NCBI RefSeq assembly: GCF_026385475.1
Contig: NZ_JANIDW010000001.1
Location: 682,001-746,000, forward strand
From: Bombella saccharophila
GTDB lineage: Bacteria; Pseudomonadota; Alphaproteobacteria; Acetobacterales; Acetobacteraceae
Length of the DNA: 64,000 nt
Reading direction: 5' to 3'
The notes under the pieces were generated by a model. That model ran no database searches. It was given only the letters and a program-made list of their open reading frames with translations, and had not been told where the DNA came from. Below, in pieces: positions 9,124 to 18,200 of the stretch (position 1 is the first letter of the stretch; every line of letters begins with the position of its first letter). The position numbers were made by a program, and so were the translations under genes.

Positions 9124-10374
9124 ATGCGCTTCGATCCTCTCCTCCTTGGCTGGTCCCTCATTGGTTATGCGGCCATGCCGTGGCTGCGCCGGCATACTCA
9201 AACCCGCTTACAAACGGGCAAAGAAGAAGCATCCCGTTTAGGCGAGCGTTTTGGCTACCCAACGCAGCCACGCCCGCCACTTCATATGCCTGTTTTATGG
9301 ATTCATGCTGCTAGTGTAGGAGAGTGTCGTGCGGTTCTACCTGTTATAGAATGCCTCTTTAGGCAACACCCCTCCCTTACCATCCTCATAACCACCGCTA
9401 CCCGCACTGGGGGGCAGGTCGTTACAGCCCATGCCGCTTCCTTTAAGGGACGTTTGATCCATCAATTTATCCCTTATGACGCCCCTCATTTACTCAGTCG
9501 CTTCTTCGCCCATTGGCGACCTAATGGGCTGGTCCTGATAGAGAGTGAATTATGGCCGGGTCTGCTATGCCTCTGCCAGAGGGAACATATCCCTGTTATG
9601 GTGCTCAACGGACGGCTCTCGGCGCGTTCTGCCCGCCGCTGGCAATTAGCTGCCCCTCTTTTACGCTACTTATTACGCCCTTGCCGCTGGATTATGCCAC
9701 GCAGCCAAGCTGACCAACGCGCCTTCACACAGCTTGGCATCGCTCCCTTGCTTCCCCCAGCAGACCTAAAAGAAGATGCACCTCCCCTCCCTTTTGATGC
9801 CGCAGACGCCGTCAAAATACGGCAGCATTTGGGAGGACGCCCTCTCTTTGTTGCAACATCCACCCATCCAGGTGAAGAAGACCTTATCGTTGCCGCTGCG
9901 CAAGAAGCCCGTCAACAACGACCTAACCTCCTTACCGTCATCATCCCCCGCCACCCAGAGCGCGGAGCCGCTTTGGCAGCCCAATTTAAAGCCCCATGCC
10001 GCTCCCAAAACACCATGCCACAAGACCAAGATCCCCTTTGGATTATTGATACATTAGGCGAGGTCGGATTATTCCTTCACTTAGCTGAGCGTGTTTTGAT
10101 TGGCCACTCCCTCTACCCGCCCGGCGGAGGTCATAACCCTTTGGAATCTCTGCGCTTTCGTCGTCCGACGGCATATGGACCTTATATGCAGAATTGGCAG
10201 GATATTTGCACCACATATGCCACATTCCTCCATCAACTCCATGACAAAGACGCTCTCATCCAGTGGCTTGTAAGACCTACAATACCCGCCCCCCCACCAT
10301 TAAAGCGCTCTAAAATTAGCCATGATGCTACATGCCTTATTATGAACATAATCCTTGGTAATAAGGAAAAATAA
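9124..10374 (+). CDS. waaA: 3-deoxy-D-manno-octulosonic acid (Kdo) transferase
   Basis: WaaA (KdtA) transfers Kdo from CMP-Kdo to lipid IVA at the inner membrane. A short N-terminal hydrophobic anchor (residues 5-20) precedes the GT30 domain with HAASVGECRAVLP and ESELWPGLL, the latter near the catalytic Glu region. The C-terminal half has IIPRHPERG and HNPLESLRF, typical of the nucleotide-sugar-binding domain. GAGAGG lies nine bases before ATG 9124. The stop overlaps the lpxK start by one base, so the two are translationally coupled. Whether one or two Kdo residues are added is not readable. Confidence 0.95.
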   Translation: MRFDPLLLGWSLIGYAAMPWLRRHTQTRLQTGKEEASRLGERFGYPTQPRPPLHMPVLWIHAASVGECRAVLPVIECLFRQHPSLTILITTATRTGGQVVTAHAASFKGRLIHQFIPYDAPHLLSRFFAHWRPNGLVLIESELWPGLLCLCQREHIPVMVLNGRLSARSARRWQLAAPLLRYLLRPCRWIMPRSQADQRAFTQLGIAPLLPPADLKEDAPPLPFDAADAVKIRQHLGGRPLFVATSTHPGEEDLIVAAAQEARQQRPNLLTVIIPRHPERGAALAAQFKAPCRSQNTMPQDQDPLWIIDTLGEVGLFLHLAERVLIGHSLYPPGGGHNPLESLRFRRPTAYGPYMQNWQDICTTYATFLHQLHDKDALIQWLVRPTIPAPPPLKRSKISHDATCLIMNIILGNKEK

Positions 10375-11354
10375 TGAAACGAATTGCTCCATCTTTTTGG
10401 CAGAGCGGGACGTCAAGCGTTGTATCCGACCTTTTGCTGCCTGTCAGTAAGGTGACGGGTTACCTCAACCGACACCGCCAGAAAAAGCCATCTGCGAAAT
10501 TACCTGTCCCTGTTTTATGCTGCGGCAATATCAGCGTAGGGGGGACAGGTAAAACACCACTTACACTTTATTTGCTGCAAAAACTTATTCAGCGTGGGCA
10601 TAACCCGCATGTGATTACGCGCGGTTATGGCGGGCTATCCAAAAAAACAGGACGTATACAACCTACGCATGATAAGGCTACAGATGTTGGGGATGAAGCC
10701 ATGCTTCTTGCCCGCCTCGCCCCGACATGGCGTGGCTCTGACCGTTACACAAACGCTCAACATGCCATTGAAGCAGGAGCCGATTGTCTTGTTATGGATG
10801 ATGGTCTGCAGGACCCTAGCCTTCATAAAGACTTATCTATCCTTACTATTGATGGCCCAGTAGGCTTTGGCAATCAACGCCTTCTGCCTGCTGGTCCTCT
10901 TCGGGAAACCTTGGCTGATGCTCTACCGCGTTTAGATGCTGCGGTTATTTTTGGACAAGACCGCCATAATATTACCCAACAACTACCGGAAACTCTGCCC
11001 TTATTGCACGGTCGCTTAATGCCCTCTTGCGCGATCCACCAGCTTAGCGGACGCAACATCATCGCTTTTGCAGGTATCGGAAGGCCGCAAAAATTCTTTA
11101 ATATGTTACGTGAGGCAAATCTCACAATTTTAAGAACGCTCACCTTTCCTAATCATCACATTTATTCCGAGCAAGAACTTCAACACCTCGCCCAGCTTGC
11201 CCATACACCCAATACGGTTTTGGTAACAACTGAGAAGGATAGTGTAAAACTCCCCTCACTGTTCCAAGACTTTGTCACCACCATCAAGATTGAACCCTCA
11301 TGGCGTAATCCTTCTTTACCGGAAGAACTTCTAGACCGCTTTATGCCGTGCTAG
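10374..11354 (+). CDS. lpxK: Tetraacyldisaccharide 4'-kinase
   Basis: LpxK phosphorylates the 4' position of the lipid A disaccharide. The Walker A motif is seen in GNISVGGTGKTPLT near residues 48-61, followed by HVITRGYGG and the acidic DDGLQDP motif. Length 326 is normal. The ATG overlaps the stop of waaA (TAATG), and the next acyltransferase gene starts ten bases downstream, forming a lipid A operon. Confidence 0.95.
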   Translation: MKRIAPSFWQSGTSSVVSDLLLPVSKVTGYLNRHRQKKPSAKLPVPVLCCGNISVGGTGKTPLTLYLLQKLIQRGHNPHVITRGYGGLSKKTGRIQPTHDKATDVGDEAMLLARLAPTWRGSDRYTNAQHAIEAGADCLVMDDGLQDPSLHKDLSILTIDGPVGFGNQRLLPAGPLRETLADALPRLDAAVIFGQDRHNITQQLPETLPLLHGRLMPSCAIHQLSGRNIIAFAGIGRPQKFFNMLREANLTILRTLTFPNHHIYSEQELQHLAQLAHTPNTVLVTTEKDSVKLPSLFQDFVTTIKIEPSWRNPSLPEELLDRFMPC

Positions 11355-11364
11355 CCTCTGAGGC

Positions 11365-12264
11365 ATGAAGACTCATCTGGAAGCGTGGAGCCTGCGCGGG
11401 CTGCTCTGGTGTTTTGGCAAACTCTCCCCTGGTTTTGCCTCTACCCTTGGCGGGCGCGTGGCGCGGTATATTGGCCGCTTCCTACCTTCATCCCGCGTTG
11501 CGATGGTAAATCTCCAGCGTGCTTTTCCCGCCATGAGCGCAGTAGAACGTAATACGATTCTCGCTAACTGTTGGGAAAATCTAGGCCGTACCTTCGCAGA
11601 ATTACCCCATCTTGCAACCTTGCCTGCTCACCCAGATAACGGGCCAGGATGGTATGTTCTAAACGAGCATATTTTACACCATGCCCGTATGCAGCAACGG
11701 CCTATTCTTTTCTTCTCCGGCCATTTAGGGAATTGGGAACTCATGCCCCTTGTCGTGGCACGTTATGGCCTGGCTTTCTCCCCCTTTTATCGGGCCCCGA
11801 ACAACCCTTTAGTCGATCGTCTTCTCTGCCACTTACGCCGCAAACTTATCAATGAGCCTGTACAGTTTTTTCCTAAAGGCAAAGAAGGAGCCCTAGAGGC
11901 CATCCGTCACCTCGCTAAAGGCGGGCATCTTGGTGTGTTAGGGGACCAGAAAATGAATGACGGAATAGAGGTTTCCTTCTTTGGCCACCCCACCATGACA
12001 GCCCCCGCCACGGCTGCCTTGGCACTGCGCTTTAATGCCTTAATCGTCACCGGGCGGGTTTGGCGGGATGGGCCTGCACGCCTTACCTTAGAGGTCTGCT
12101 CCTGTCTGGACCCACACATGATGGTTCCCCCCTCCTCATCCCGCCAAGAGAAAATCCGCCATCTAACACAGCATCTTAATGACCAATTGGAATCATGGAT
12201 TACAGAACGGCCGAGTGATTGGCTCTGGCTACATCGCCGCTGGGAAAAAAAGTATTATCGATAA
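11365..12264 (+). CDS. Lysophospholipid/lauroyl acyltransferase (LpxL/HtrB family)
   Basis: A late lipid A acyltransferase that probably adds a secondary acyl chain to Kdo-lipid A. The catalytic HX4E motif is seen in SGHLGNWELM, followed by FYRAPNNPLVDR and GDQKMNDG, the usual second and third conserved blocks. A hydrophobic N-terminal segment (residues 8-30) would anchor it in the inner membrane. Length is 299. It ends the waaA-lpxK operon. Whether it is LpxL- or LpxM-like, and its acyl chain preference, cannot be told. Confidence 0.9.
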   Translation: MKTHLEAWSLRGLLWCFGKLSPGFASTLGGRVARYIGRFLPSSRVAMVNLQRAFPAMSAVERNTILANCWENLGRTFAELPHLATLPAHPDNGPGWYVLNEHILHHARMQQRPILFFSGHLGNWELMPLVVARYGLAFSPFYRAPNNPLVDRLLCHLRRKLINEPVQFFPKGKEGALEAIRHLAKGGHLGVLGDQKMNDGIEVSFFGHPTMTAPATAALALRFNALIVTGRVWRDGPARLTLEVCSCLDPHMMVPPSSSRQEKIRHLTQHLNDQLESWITERPSDWLWLHRRWEKKYYR

Positions 12265-12444
12265 CAAGATTGTAACTTTCCTCTAGTCATGCGTTGAAAA
12301 CATGGTAGGATTGCAAAATAAGAACTGACACATAGAGACCTCGCATTCCTATTCATTTTTTGCATAGCATGCATGGCACTCAAGGGCGGTTCATAGAGTA
12401 ATGCGGCAGGTTATCTGCCCCGTTCTCACGAAGGAGATGCTGAC

Positions 12445-12840
12445 ATGGCTCAAAAAGCGTTTCGTGTGGCAGATCGTGCCGCTGCCTCCTCTTCCTCCCA
12501 GCAGGGCCCTGCCACTATCATTCCTTTTCGCCAGAAACTCCTACCTCATCATCGGCGCTATCTCGCACACTGGCTTACCGCAAGCCAACCGATGGGTATT
12601 CTTGATGCCTCTATAGAGAGCACACAGGATAGCCCTTCACCCCTTATTGTTATTTGGGTACGGGAAAATGCAGACCCTGCTTATCTCATCCGGCTTGATG
12701 GGCACCAAGATGGGCACCAATGGGTCTTAATAGACTGCCTCAGAGAACACGAATTAGGCCGATATAAAAACCTCAATATGGCACTCCATACAATTCGCCC
12801 TGTTCTTCCTCTACCAGAAGAAGCTGCTGCTTCCTGCTAA
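12445..12840 (+). CDS. Protein of unknown function (131 aa)
   Basis: I do not recognise this family. It starts at ATG 12445 with AAGGAGA eight bases upstream and ends directly before a strong terminator, so it is very likely expressed. The first ~25 residues are low-complexity (Ala/Ser); residues 30-55 are basic (RQKLLPHHRRY); the middle is a likely beta-sheet with LIVIWVREN and YLIRLDG. Residues DGHQDGHQ come from an exact 12-base tandem duplication. There is no signal peptide or membrane segment. The overlapping frame at 12401-12616 has no ribosome site. Confidence 0.75.
   Translation: MAQKAFRVADRAAASSSSQQGPATIIPFRQKLLPHHRRYLAHWLTASQPMGILDASIESTQDSPSPLIVIWVRENADPAYLIRLDGHQDGHQWVLIDCLREHELGRYKNLNMALHTIRPVLPLPEEAAASC
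12697..12720 (+). repeat. In-frame 12-base tandem duplication
   Basis: GATGGGCACCAA occurs twice in direct succession and encodes DGHQ-DGHQ in the 131-residue unknown protein. Exact identity suggests recent slippage. Confidence 0.9.
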
Positions 12841-12841
12841 C

Positions 12842-12876
12842 AAAAAGCCCGCCTAAACATACAGGCGGGCTTTTTT
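12842..12876 (+). terminator. Rho-independent terminator
   Basis: AAAAAGCCCGCCT and AGGCGGGCTTTTTT form a perfect GC-rich stem with an eight-base loop and a T run, two bases after the stop of the 131-residue gene. The flanking A run makes it usable in both directions, also for the LpoA-like gene that ends at 12896. Confidence 0.92.
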
Positions 12877-12895
12877 CTATTATGAGGCGCGCCCT

Positions 12896-14359
12896 TTAGA
12901 AATCCGCTGGAAGAGGTGTCTCTTTTGGCTCCTCAGCTTTTTTAGCAGCGGGTGTTGCTGCTGGTGTCGCCGTTGTCAAAGCTGAAGGGGCTGTTAGGTC
13001 ACGCGAAGCAGGGATAATTATTTGGCTCCCCCCACCGGGGACGATTTGGTACACCCCCAAGGCCCGCAACATGCGCCCATCAGCCCGTAAATGGAACAAA
13101 CCATCAATCCCAATATAGCCCTTTGGCTGGGTTAAAGCCTCGGTCGTTAACCGATTTTGACGAATCAACGCACCAGCTAACGCAGCGGCATCATAAGCAT
13201 AATCGGACACGGGCGATGGTGGGCGATGATAGCTATTTTGATAGGTCTGCACATAGCCACTGCGAAGCTGCTCATCAAACGCAACATACCAGGCTCCGTG
13301 GAGGTCCCCCAATTTGCCATCAAAGGCACGCCATAACATCGGCCCTAAAATACGAATTTGCGGTGTTAAAAGCTGATTCGCCTTTAGGGCCTCAATGACA
13401 TGAGCAAGGTCTAAGCCTGTATCACCCAGCAATAACGCATCAAACGGCACAGAGGGCACTGATGAGGCCGAAGCGGTAGATGCTGTAGAGGCAGTTGGAG
13501 AGGATGAAGACGTGGGAGCCGCTGGCGCATCATTCTCCGCTAACGGATCCTCTGCTGAGGGACCAGCCTCTTTAGGCTCTGGCGCGGCTGGTGTTGAGGT
13601 GGGCGTTGATGGAGACGCTGCGGCGGCTACCCCATGGCTTAATTGCGCCATTTTCTGCGTAATATCGTTGATATCACTGCTATGATAAATGATTTTAGGC
13701 ACGTCCAACCCTGCCTCTTGGCAGGTTAATGTTAGCCCTTCCCCTAAAGCATGGCCAAAAGCTGTATCAGGTAAGAACGCAGCAAGATGCTTCCGCCCAT
13801 CTGTCCGCGCAGCATCCACAAGCCGCCGCACTTGTTGCTCGGGCGTTAAGCCCATCACCCACACACCTGGCCGCGCTTGTGTAACATCACTTGTAAAGGC
13901 CAGCTCCGGCACATGAGCCGATTGCAACACGGAAGCTACCGCTTGTGTATCAGCCGCTGTTAAAGGGCCAAGGACAATCTTATCACCACTCTCCAACGCC
14001 ATTTGGGCTGCATGAGCAGGGCCTTCCGCCTCGGCACTATCAAACACATCAAGGGCGGGGGATTGGCCATCTGGCAAAGCAAGGCGCGCGGCCTCTTGCA
14101 TACGTTGACCAATAGCTGCATGAGGGCCCGTCAGCGGGACGACCAAACCTACACGAGCCGGTTTTTCCACAACAGGGGCAGGATGTGCAAAGAGGTCTGC
14201 CCCTTTATCGGCTTCCTCCCGACCGCCACACGCTGTGAGCAAAAGAAAAACGCCCGCCATGACTATCGTACGGCCATGTTTCCTCTTGCCGCGCCCCTGC
14301 CCATCGCGGCTATAAGGGATAGAGCAGCTCTTTAAGGATGGCGATGTCTGACAAACCAT
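12896..14359 (-). CDS. Penicillin-binding protein activator, LpoA-like lipoprotein
   Basis: A periplasmic-binding-fold lipoprotein like the C-terminal half of E. coli LpoA, which activates PBP1A at the outer membrane. The lipobox LTAC puts the lipidated Cys at residue 44, after a long basic stretch (RGKRKHGR). The binding fold starts at RVGLVVPLTGPHAAIG. Residues 243-305 are a Ser/Ala/Pro/Thr linker inserted inside the fold. There is no N-terminal TPR domain, as usual outside gammaproteobacteria. ATG 14359 has GGGGGA six bases upstream; the only other in-frame start, ATG 14260, has no basic n-region. Divergence from rsmI matches the lpoA-rsmI neighbourhood of E. coli. Confidence 0.82.
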   Translation of the reverse strand: MVCQTSPSLKSCSIPYSRDGQGRGKRKHGRTIVMAGVFLLLTACGGREEADKGADLFAHPAPVVEKPARVGLVVPLTGPHAAIGQRMQEAARLALPDGQSPALDVFDSAEAEGPAHAAQMALESGDKIVLGPLTAADTQAVASVLQSAHVPELAFTSDVTQARPGVWVMGLTPEQQVRRLVDAARTDGRKHLAAFLPDTAFGHALGEGLTLTCQEAGLDVPKIIYHSSDINDITQKMAQLSHGVAAAASPSTPTSTPAAPEPKEAGPSAEDPLAENDAPAAPTSSSSPTASTASTASASSVPSVPFDALLLGDTGLDLAHVIEALKANQLLTPQIRILGPMLWRAFDGKLGDLHGAWYVAFDEQLRSGYVQTYQNSYHRPPSPVSDYAYDAAALAGALIRQNRLTTEALTQPKGYIGIDGLFHLRADGRMLRALGVYQIVPGGGSQIIIPASRDLTAPSALTTATPAATPAAKKAEEPKETPLPADF

Positions 14360-15243
14360 ATACTTCCCCCGTTAACGGATCGTTCCCCTCTTCTACCGGG
14401 CAGCTCATACTTGTGGCAACGCCTATTGGGAACCTTACCGATATTAGCCAACGCGCGCTTGAGGCTCTCAAGACAGCAAACGCCATCTTATGCGAAGATA
14501 CACGCGTTACCACAAAATTATTACGCCATTATGGCATCAATAATCAGCTTATTCCCCTCCATGACCATAATGAGCAAGAGCGCATCCCCACTGTGATTGA
14601 ACAATTACAGCAAGGCCAATGCCTCGCACTCGTCTCCGATGCGGGAACACCGATTGTCTCTGACCCCGGCTATCGGCTTGTGCGCGCTGCTCAAGAGGCC
14701 GAGATTGCCGTCACCTCTTTACCGGGGGCAAATGCGGCCATCACCGCTTTAACCCTCTCTGGCTTGCCACCACACCCTTTTATGTTTCTTGGTTTTCCAC
14801 CACGCGGGGAAGCAAGACGACAACATTTTGCCGCCCTCCGGGCTATGGAACAAGCAGGCTTAACCGCAACATTATTATGGTATGAATCCCCCCATCGCCT
14901 GCTTGATACATTGCACACACAACAACAAGTCTTTGGTGCAGACCGAGCCGCAGCCATAGGACGGGAATTAACCAAACATTTTGAAGAAATGCGCCGCGGC
15001 ACCATTGCCGAACTCATTGCCCATTTTGAGGCAAACCCACCGCGTGGTGAGATTACCCTCCTCCTCGGCCCCCCAGAAGCCGCAGAAACAGGCGCGTTAG
15101 AGCTAGACCGTGCGCTAGAGGACGCCTTGAAAACACATTCCGTTAAAGATGCTGCAAGCCTCGTAGCGGGGATTGTCACCCTCCCAAAACGCACTGTTTA
15201 TCAACGCGCTTTGGAATTAGCTAAACGGAAGAAAAGCTCTTAA
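14344..15243 (+). CDS. rsmI: 16S rRNA (cytidine-1402-2'-O)-methyltransferase
   Basis: RsmI methylates the ribose of C1402 in 16S rRNA, near the P site. It has the tetrapyrrole-methylase fold: LVATPIGNLTDIS at the N-terminus, EDTRVTTKLLRHY, and SDAGTPIVSDPGY, which is the SAM-binding loop region. I prefer ATG 14344 (AAGGA five bases upstream) over ATG 14338. The 5' end overlaps the divergent LpoA-like gene by 16 bases, and the 3' end overlaps lolA by four. Confidence 0.95.
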   Translation: MSDKPYTSPVNGSFPSSTGQLILVATPIGNLTDISQRALEALKTANAILCEDTRVTTKLLRHYGINNQLIPLHDHNEQERIPTVIEQLQQGQCLALVSDAGTPIVSDPGYRLVRAAQEAEIAVTSLPGANAAITALTLSGLPPHPFMFLGFPPRGEARRQHFAALRAMEQAGLTATLLWYESPHRLLDTLHTQQQVFGADRAAAIGRELTKHFEEMRRGTIAELIAHFEANPPRGEITLLLGPPEAAETGALELDRALEDALKTHSVKDAASLVAGIVTLPKRTVYQRALELAKRKKSS

Positions 15244-15869
15244 TCATCTTCCTTCGGCAAGGTGAATTGCCCCGCCGCAATCGGCATCCCTGTACGAATA
15301 TTCGTAAAATGCACAACCGTTTTATGGCTTTGTGCGTCTAACACTGTCCATCCCTTCAAAGTGAGGGGCTGAGCAGCGAAATAGAGCGTCATCTCCCCCT
15401 CACTTGGGTTTTCCGTCCTCGTGACACGCAAGCGAATCTCATTGCCGCGTTGCTCATAATCCAGAATCGTTACATCACCTGAGAAGCGTGGGTCAGGCCG
15501 TAACAGCAACCCCAACGGGGTATGCTCCAAGGGGATGGTCGTAACCTGCCCTATGCTGCGGTCCTGAAACACCACTTTCCCCTCATTAGCTACTAGTAAG
15601 AGCGGGCTTGGTGGATCGTATGAAAAACGCATCTGCCCCGGCCGCTCTAACAAGACCGTGCCCGTGGCTGTGCCATTCTGCTCGCTCACTTGCTCAAAAC
15701 GTGCTTGAAAGGTTTTTGCCGCTTTCAAGCTCGATTCAATCTTATGCACCCAACCTTGCTGCGCCGGGGTAAGGGATGCCGCAGCATATGCCTCCTTCCC
15801 CAGAGCCATGACCCCACTGCCTAAGCTAATAGCCATCGCGCAAGCGGTTATGATATGTTTCATCTTCAT
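15240..15869 (-). CDS. lolA: Outer-membrane lipoprotein carrier protein LolA
   Basis: LolA ferries lipoproteins across the periplasm from LolCDE to the outer membrane. A Sec signal peptide occupies residues 1 to about 29, ending in AYA. The mature part has the LolA fold features AKTFQARFEQVSEQNG and GTVLLERPGQMRFSYDPP, with the aromatic/proline motif typical of the family. Length 209 is normal. It is 18 bases downstream of gshA on the same strand. Confidence 0.92.
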   Translation of the reverse strand: MKMKHIITACAMAISLGSGVMALGKEAYAAASLTPAQQGWVHKIESSLKAAKTFQARFEQVSEQNGTATGTVLLERPGQMRFSYDPPSPLLLVANEGKVVFQDRSIGQVTTIPLEHTPLGLLLRPDPRFSGDVTILDYEQRGNEIRLRVTRTENPSEGEMTLYFAAQPLTLKGWTVLDAQSHKTVVHFTNIRTGMPIAAGQFTLPKEDD

Positions 15870-15887
15870 CTGACCACTCCGCCTTAC

Positions 15888-17273
15888 TTATAAAGAGATA
15901 TCCGCAGCTTGGAAAATGGGCCGCACATCCTCACGCCATGCCCCATAATATTGCTCTAACCAGCGTTCGGCTTGTGTTTTAGCCCCATCAGCAATCTCAT
16001 AAAGCGGTGCGAGGTAATATTCCTCCCCATAATTACGCGTTTTTAGGCCACGTTCCGAAAGCTCCAAAACCCGCTTAGCAAGAGGGCGTAACCCACCGGG
16101 GAATGGCGCATCCATAGCTTTCTCGACAACCAATTCCGCAAGGGATTGATATTGTAGCCAAGGCTGCTCCTTCACCAGCTGTTCCGCCTCAGCCAGCACA
16201 TCAGGGTCATAGAACAGCCCGACCCAGAAGGCGGATTGTGCAATCATCATAGACGGATTGCCCGCATCAGCCCCGCGCATCTCTAAAAACTGCTTCAACC
16301 GCACATCAGGGAATAATGTTGTAAGGTGATCCTCAAAATCCCCAAGGGTGGGATGTAGGCCCTTTAATGGCTCTTGTTGCTCCCCAGCCAACCATTTGCG
16401 GAAGGAACAACCTGCAACATCAAGGTTATGCCCATCCCGATTGACAAAATACATCGGGACATCCAACGCCCAATCCACATAACGTTCAAACCCAAAGCCT
16501 TCCTCAAAGAAAGGCGTGGGCTGGCCACTCCGCTGGTTATCCGTATCTAACCAGATATAAGCCCTATTAGAGAGACGGCCGGTTGGCTTACCCTCTGCGA
16601 ATGGGGAATTGGCCATCAGCGCGGTGATAAGCGGCTGTAAGGCAAGGGAGACGCGCATTTTGCGCGCCATATCGGCCTCGCTGGAGAAATCAAGATTCAC
16701 CTGCACAGTGCAGGTACGCGTCATCATATCCAGCCCACGCCGCCCAACTTTCGGCATATAACGGCGCATAATCGCATAGCGGCTTTTGGGCATCCACGGC
16801 ATGGCATCACGCGGCCAAAGCGGCTGGAATCCCAAAGGGGCAAAGCCCAAACCCAACTCCCGCGCAGGCCCACTAATCTGCTGGAAATGAGCAATCATCT
16901 CCTGCTCTGTCTCTTGCAGCGTCCGCACGGGTGCGCCAGAGAGCTCAAATTGCCCTGCAGGCTCTAGGGAGATGGAACGTCCCTTATGCGCCCCAGCACC
17001 TTTTAGGCCAATAATATGCCCATTATCGCGGATAGCCTGCCAGTCTGGCCCTTCCAAAGCGGTTAAAAGGGCTTCAATCCCTTCTGGTTCGTAAGCTGGT
17101 GGGGCAAAAGGCTTTAAATCCCCCCGCGCACGCTCTGGCAGGCGGAAGCCGAACTTCTCATGCTCTGTCCCAATCCGCCACGCCTCTTGCGGCTTACAGC
17201 CCTTAGCGAGAACATCAATAAGCTGCGCTTTATTTTCAATTGGAGCTGTATTGCTCTCACCTGGATTGGACAT
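15888..17273 (-). CDS. gshA: Glutamate-cysteine ligase
   Basis: GshA makes gamma-glutamylcysteine, the first step of glutathione synthesis. It is of the alphaproteobacterial/plant type: RIGTEHEKFGFRL near the N-terminus, GHIIGLKGAGAHKGRSISLEP, and CTVQVNLDFSSEADM. I place the start at ATG 17273 (AAGG eight bases upstream) instead of TTG 17279; this gives 461 residues. Its neighbours rsmE and lolA are the usual alphaproteobacterial context. Glutathione also supplies the glutaredoxin at 60193. Confidence 0.94.
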   Translation of the reverse strand: MSNPGESNTAPIENKAQLIDVLAKGCKPQEAWRIGTEHEKFGFRLPERARGDLKPFAPPAYEPEGIEALLTALEGPDWQAIRDNGHIIGLKGAGAHKGRSISLEPAGQFELSGAPVRTLQETEQEMIAHFQQISGPARELGLGFAPLGFQPLWPRDAMPWMPKSRYAIMRRYMPKVGRRGLDMMTRTCTVQVNLDFSSEADMARKMRVSLALQPLITALMANSPFAEGKPTGRLSNRAYIWLDTDNQRSGQPTPFFEEGFGFERYVDWALDVPMYFVNRDGHNLDVAGCSFRKWLAGEQQEPLKGLHPTLGDFEDHLTTLFPDVRLKQFLEMRGADAGNPSMMIAQSAFWVGLFYDPDVLAEAEQLVKEQPWLQYQSLAELVVEKAMDAPFPGGLRPLAKRVLELSERGLKTRNYGEEYYLAPLYEIADGAKTQAERWLEQYYGAWREDVRPIFQAADISL

Positions 17274-17400
17274 ACACAAAACCTTACCGGCTATAATTCA
17301 TCTTAATACGCTATAGGACCGCCAGAATTGTCCGTAAGCCAGAGACTGCATATTAGGGGTCATCATGATGCTCATTCAAGAGACCAGCACAGAATCCCCT

Positions 17401-18123
17401 TTATCGTACCGCCATAATCTGCGCTAGAGCAGCACAAGCAGCCGTATCAGCCCGCAAAATACGCGGCCCTAAAGAAAAAGACTGCACAGCCTCATGCCGC
17501 GTTAGACGGTAGATTTCATCCTCCGCAAAACCTCCCTCCGGCCCAATGAGCAGCGCATCACATGAAGACGGTGCCCCACCTTGGCCAACACGCTCCAACG
17601 CAACAGTTAAGGTACGCCGGTTAGGCCAACGGGCCAGCACAGCGGCCAATGGCTCTAACGGCATAATCTCTGGGACATCCAACCGCTCGCATTGCTCTGC
17701 GGCTTCCTGCGCGATAACGGCTAGACGCTCCAAATTAAGGCGATGCGTATTCGTCCTAGCTGTCACAACAGGGCGAAAGCGCGTTACCCCAAGCTCCGTC
17801 CCCATGCGAATAACTAACTCCGTCGCATCGCGCTTTAATGGGGCAAAAAGCAGCTCTATCCCCTTTGTCTCCTCCTGCGGGCGCAGGCAAGAGCGCAACC
17901 GTGCAGAGCCACGCTGCTTTTGTAAGCTCTCAATCTCGGCATGCCATTCGCCATCGCGCCCATTAAACAGCACAACAGCGTCCCCCACCTGCAAACGCAT
18001 GACCTTACCTAGATAATGCGCCTGCCCTGCAGAAAGCTCAATAATCGCGCCCTCATCCCAAGGGAAAGCGGATTCGACAATAAAAAGGCGTGGTTCTGTA
18101 CGGCTCATAATCTCTAAGGGCAT
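17401..18123 (-). CDS. rsmE: 16S rRNA (uracil-1498-N3)-methyltransferase
   Basis: RsmE methylates U1498 of 16S rRNA. It has an N-terminal PUA-like domain (HYLGKVMRLQVGDAVVLFNG) and a C-terminal SPOUT knot, whose SAM-binding part reads LLIGPEGGFAEDEI and SLGPRILRADTA. The start ATG 18123 has GAGGGA eight bases upstream; a longer frame reaching 18180 would run into the divergent ubiA leader. Length is 240. Confidence 0.93.
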   Translation of the reverse strand: MPLEIMSRTEPRLFIVESAFPWDEGAIIELSAGQAHYLGKVMRLQVGDAVVLFNGRDGEWHAEIESLQKQRGSARLRSCLRPQEETKGIELLFAPLKRDATELVIRMGTELGVTRFRPVVTARTNTHRLNLERLAVIAQEAAEQCERLDVPEIMPLEPLAAVLARWPNRRTLTVALERVGQGGAPSSCDALLIGPEGGFAEDEIYRLTRHEAVQSFSLGPRILRADTAACAALAQIMAVR

Positions 18124-18200
18124 AACGCGTTCCCTCACAGCTTGCCAGAGATGATGATAAAATATTGACCTCCCCCTCATTCTCGCTAAGCACTAACTTT

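Noticed and set aside
12294-12323. Promoter TTGAAA with an AT-rich -10 before the 131-residue gene
   Set aside because: The -10 hexamer matches poorly at any normal spacing, so no promoter is called.
12401-12616. 71-codon frame overlapping the 131-residue unknown gene
   Set aside because: No ribosome site at its ATG, while the overlapping frame at 12445 has AAGGAGA.
14691-15194. 167-codon frame antisense to rsmI
   Set aside because: It is a shadow of a real gene with intact motifs, rich in Ser, Arg and Pro as is usual for antisense frames.
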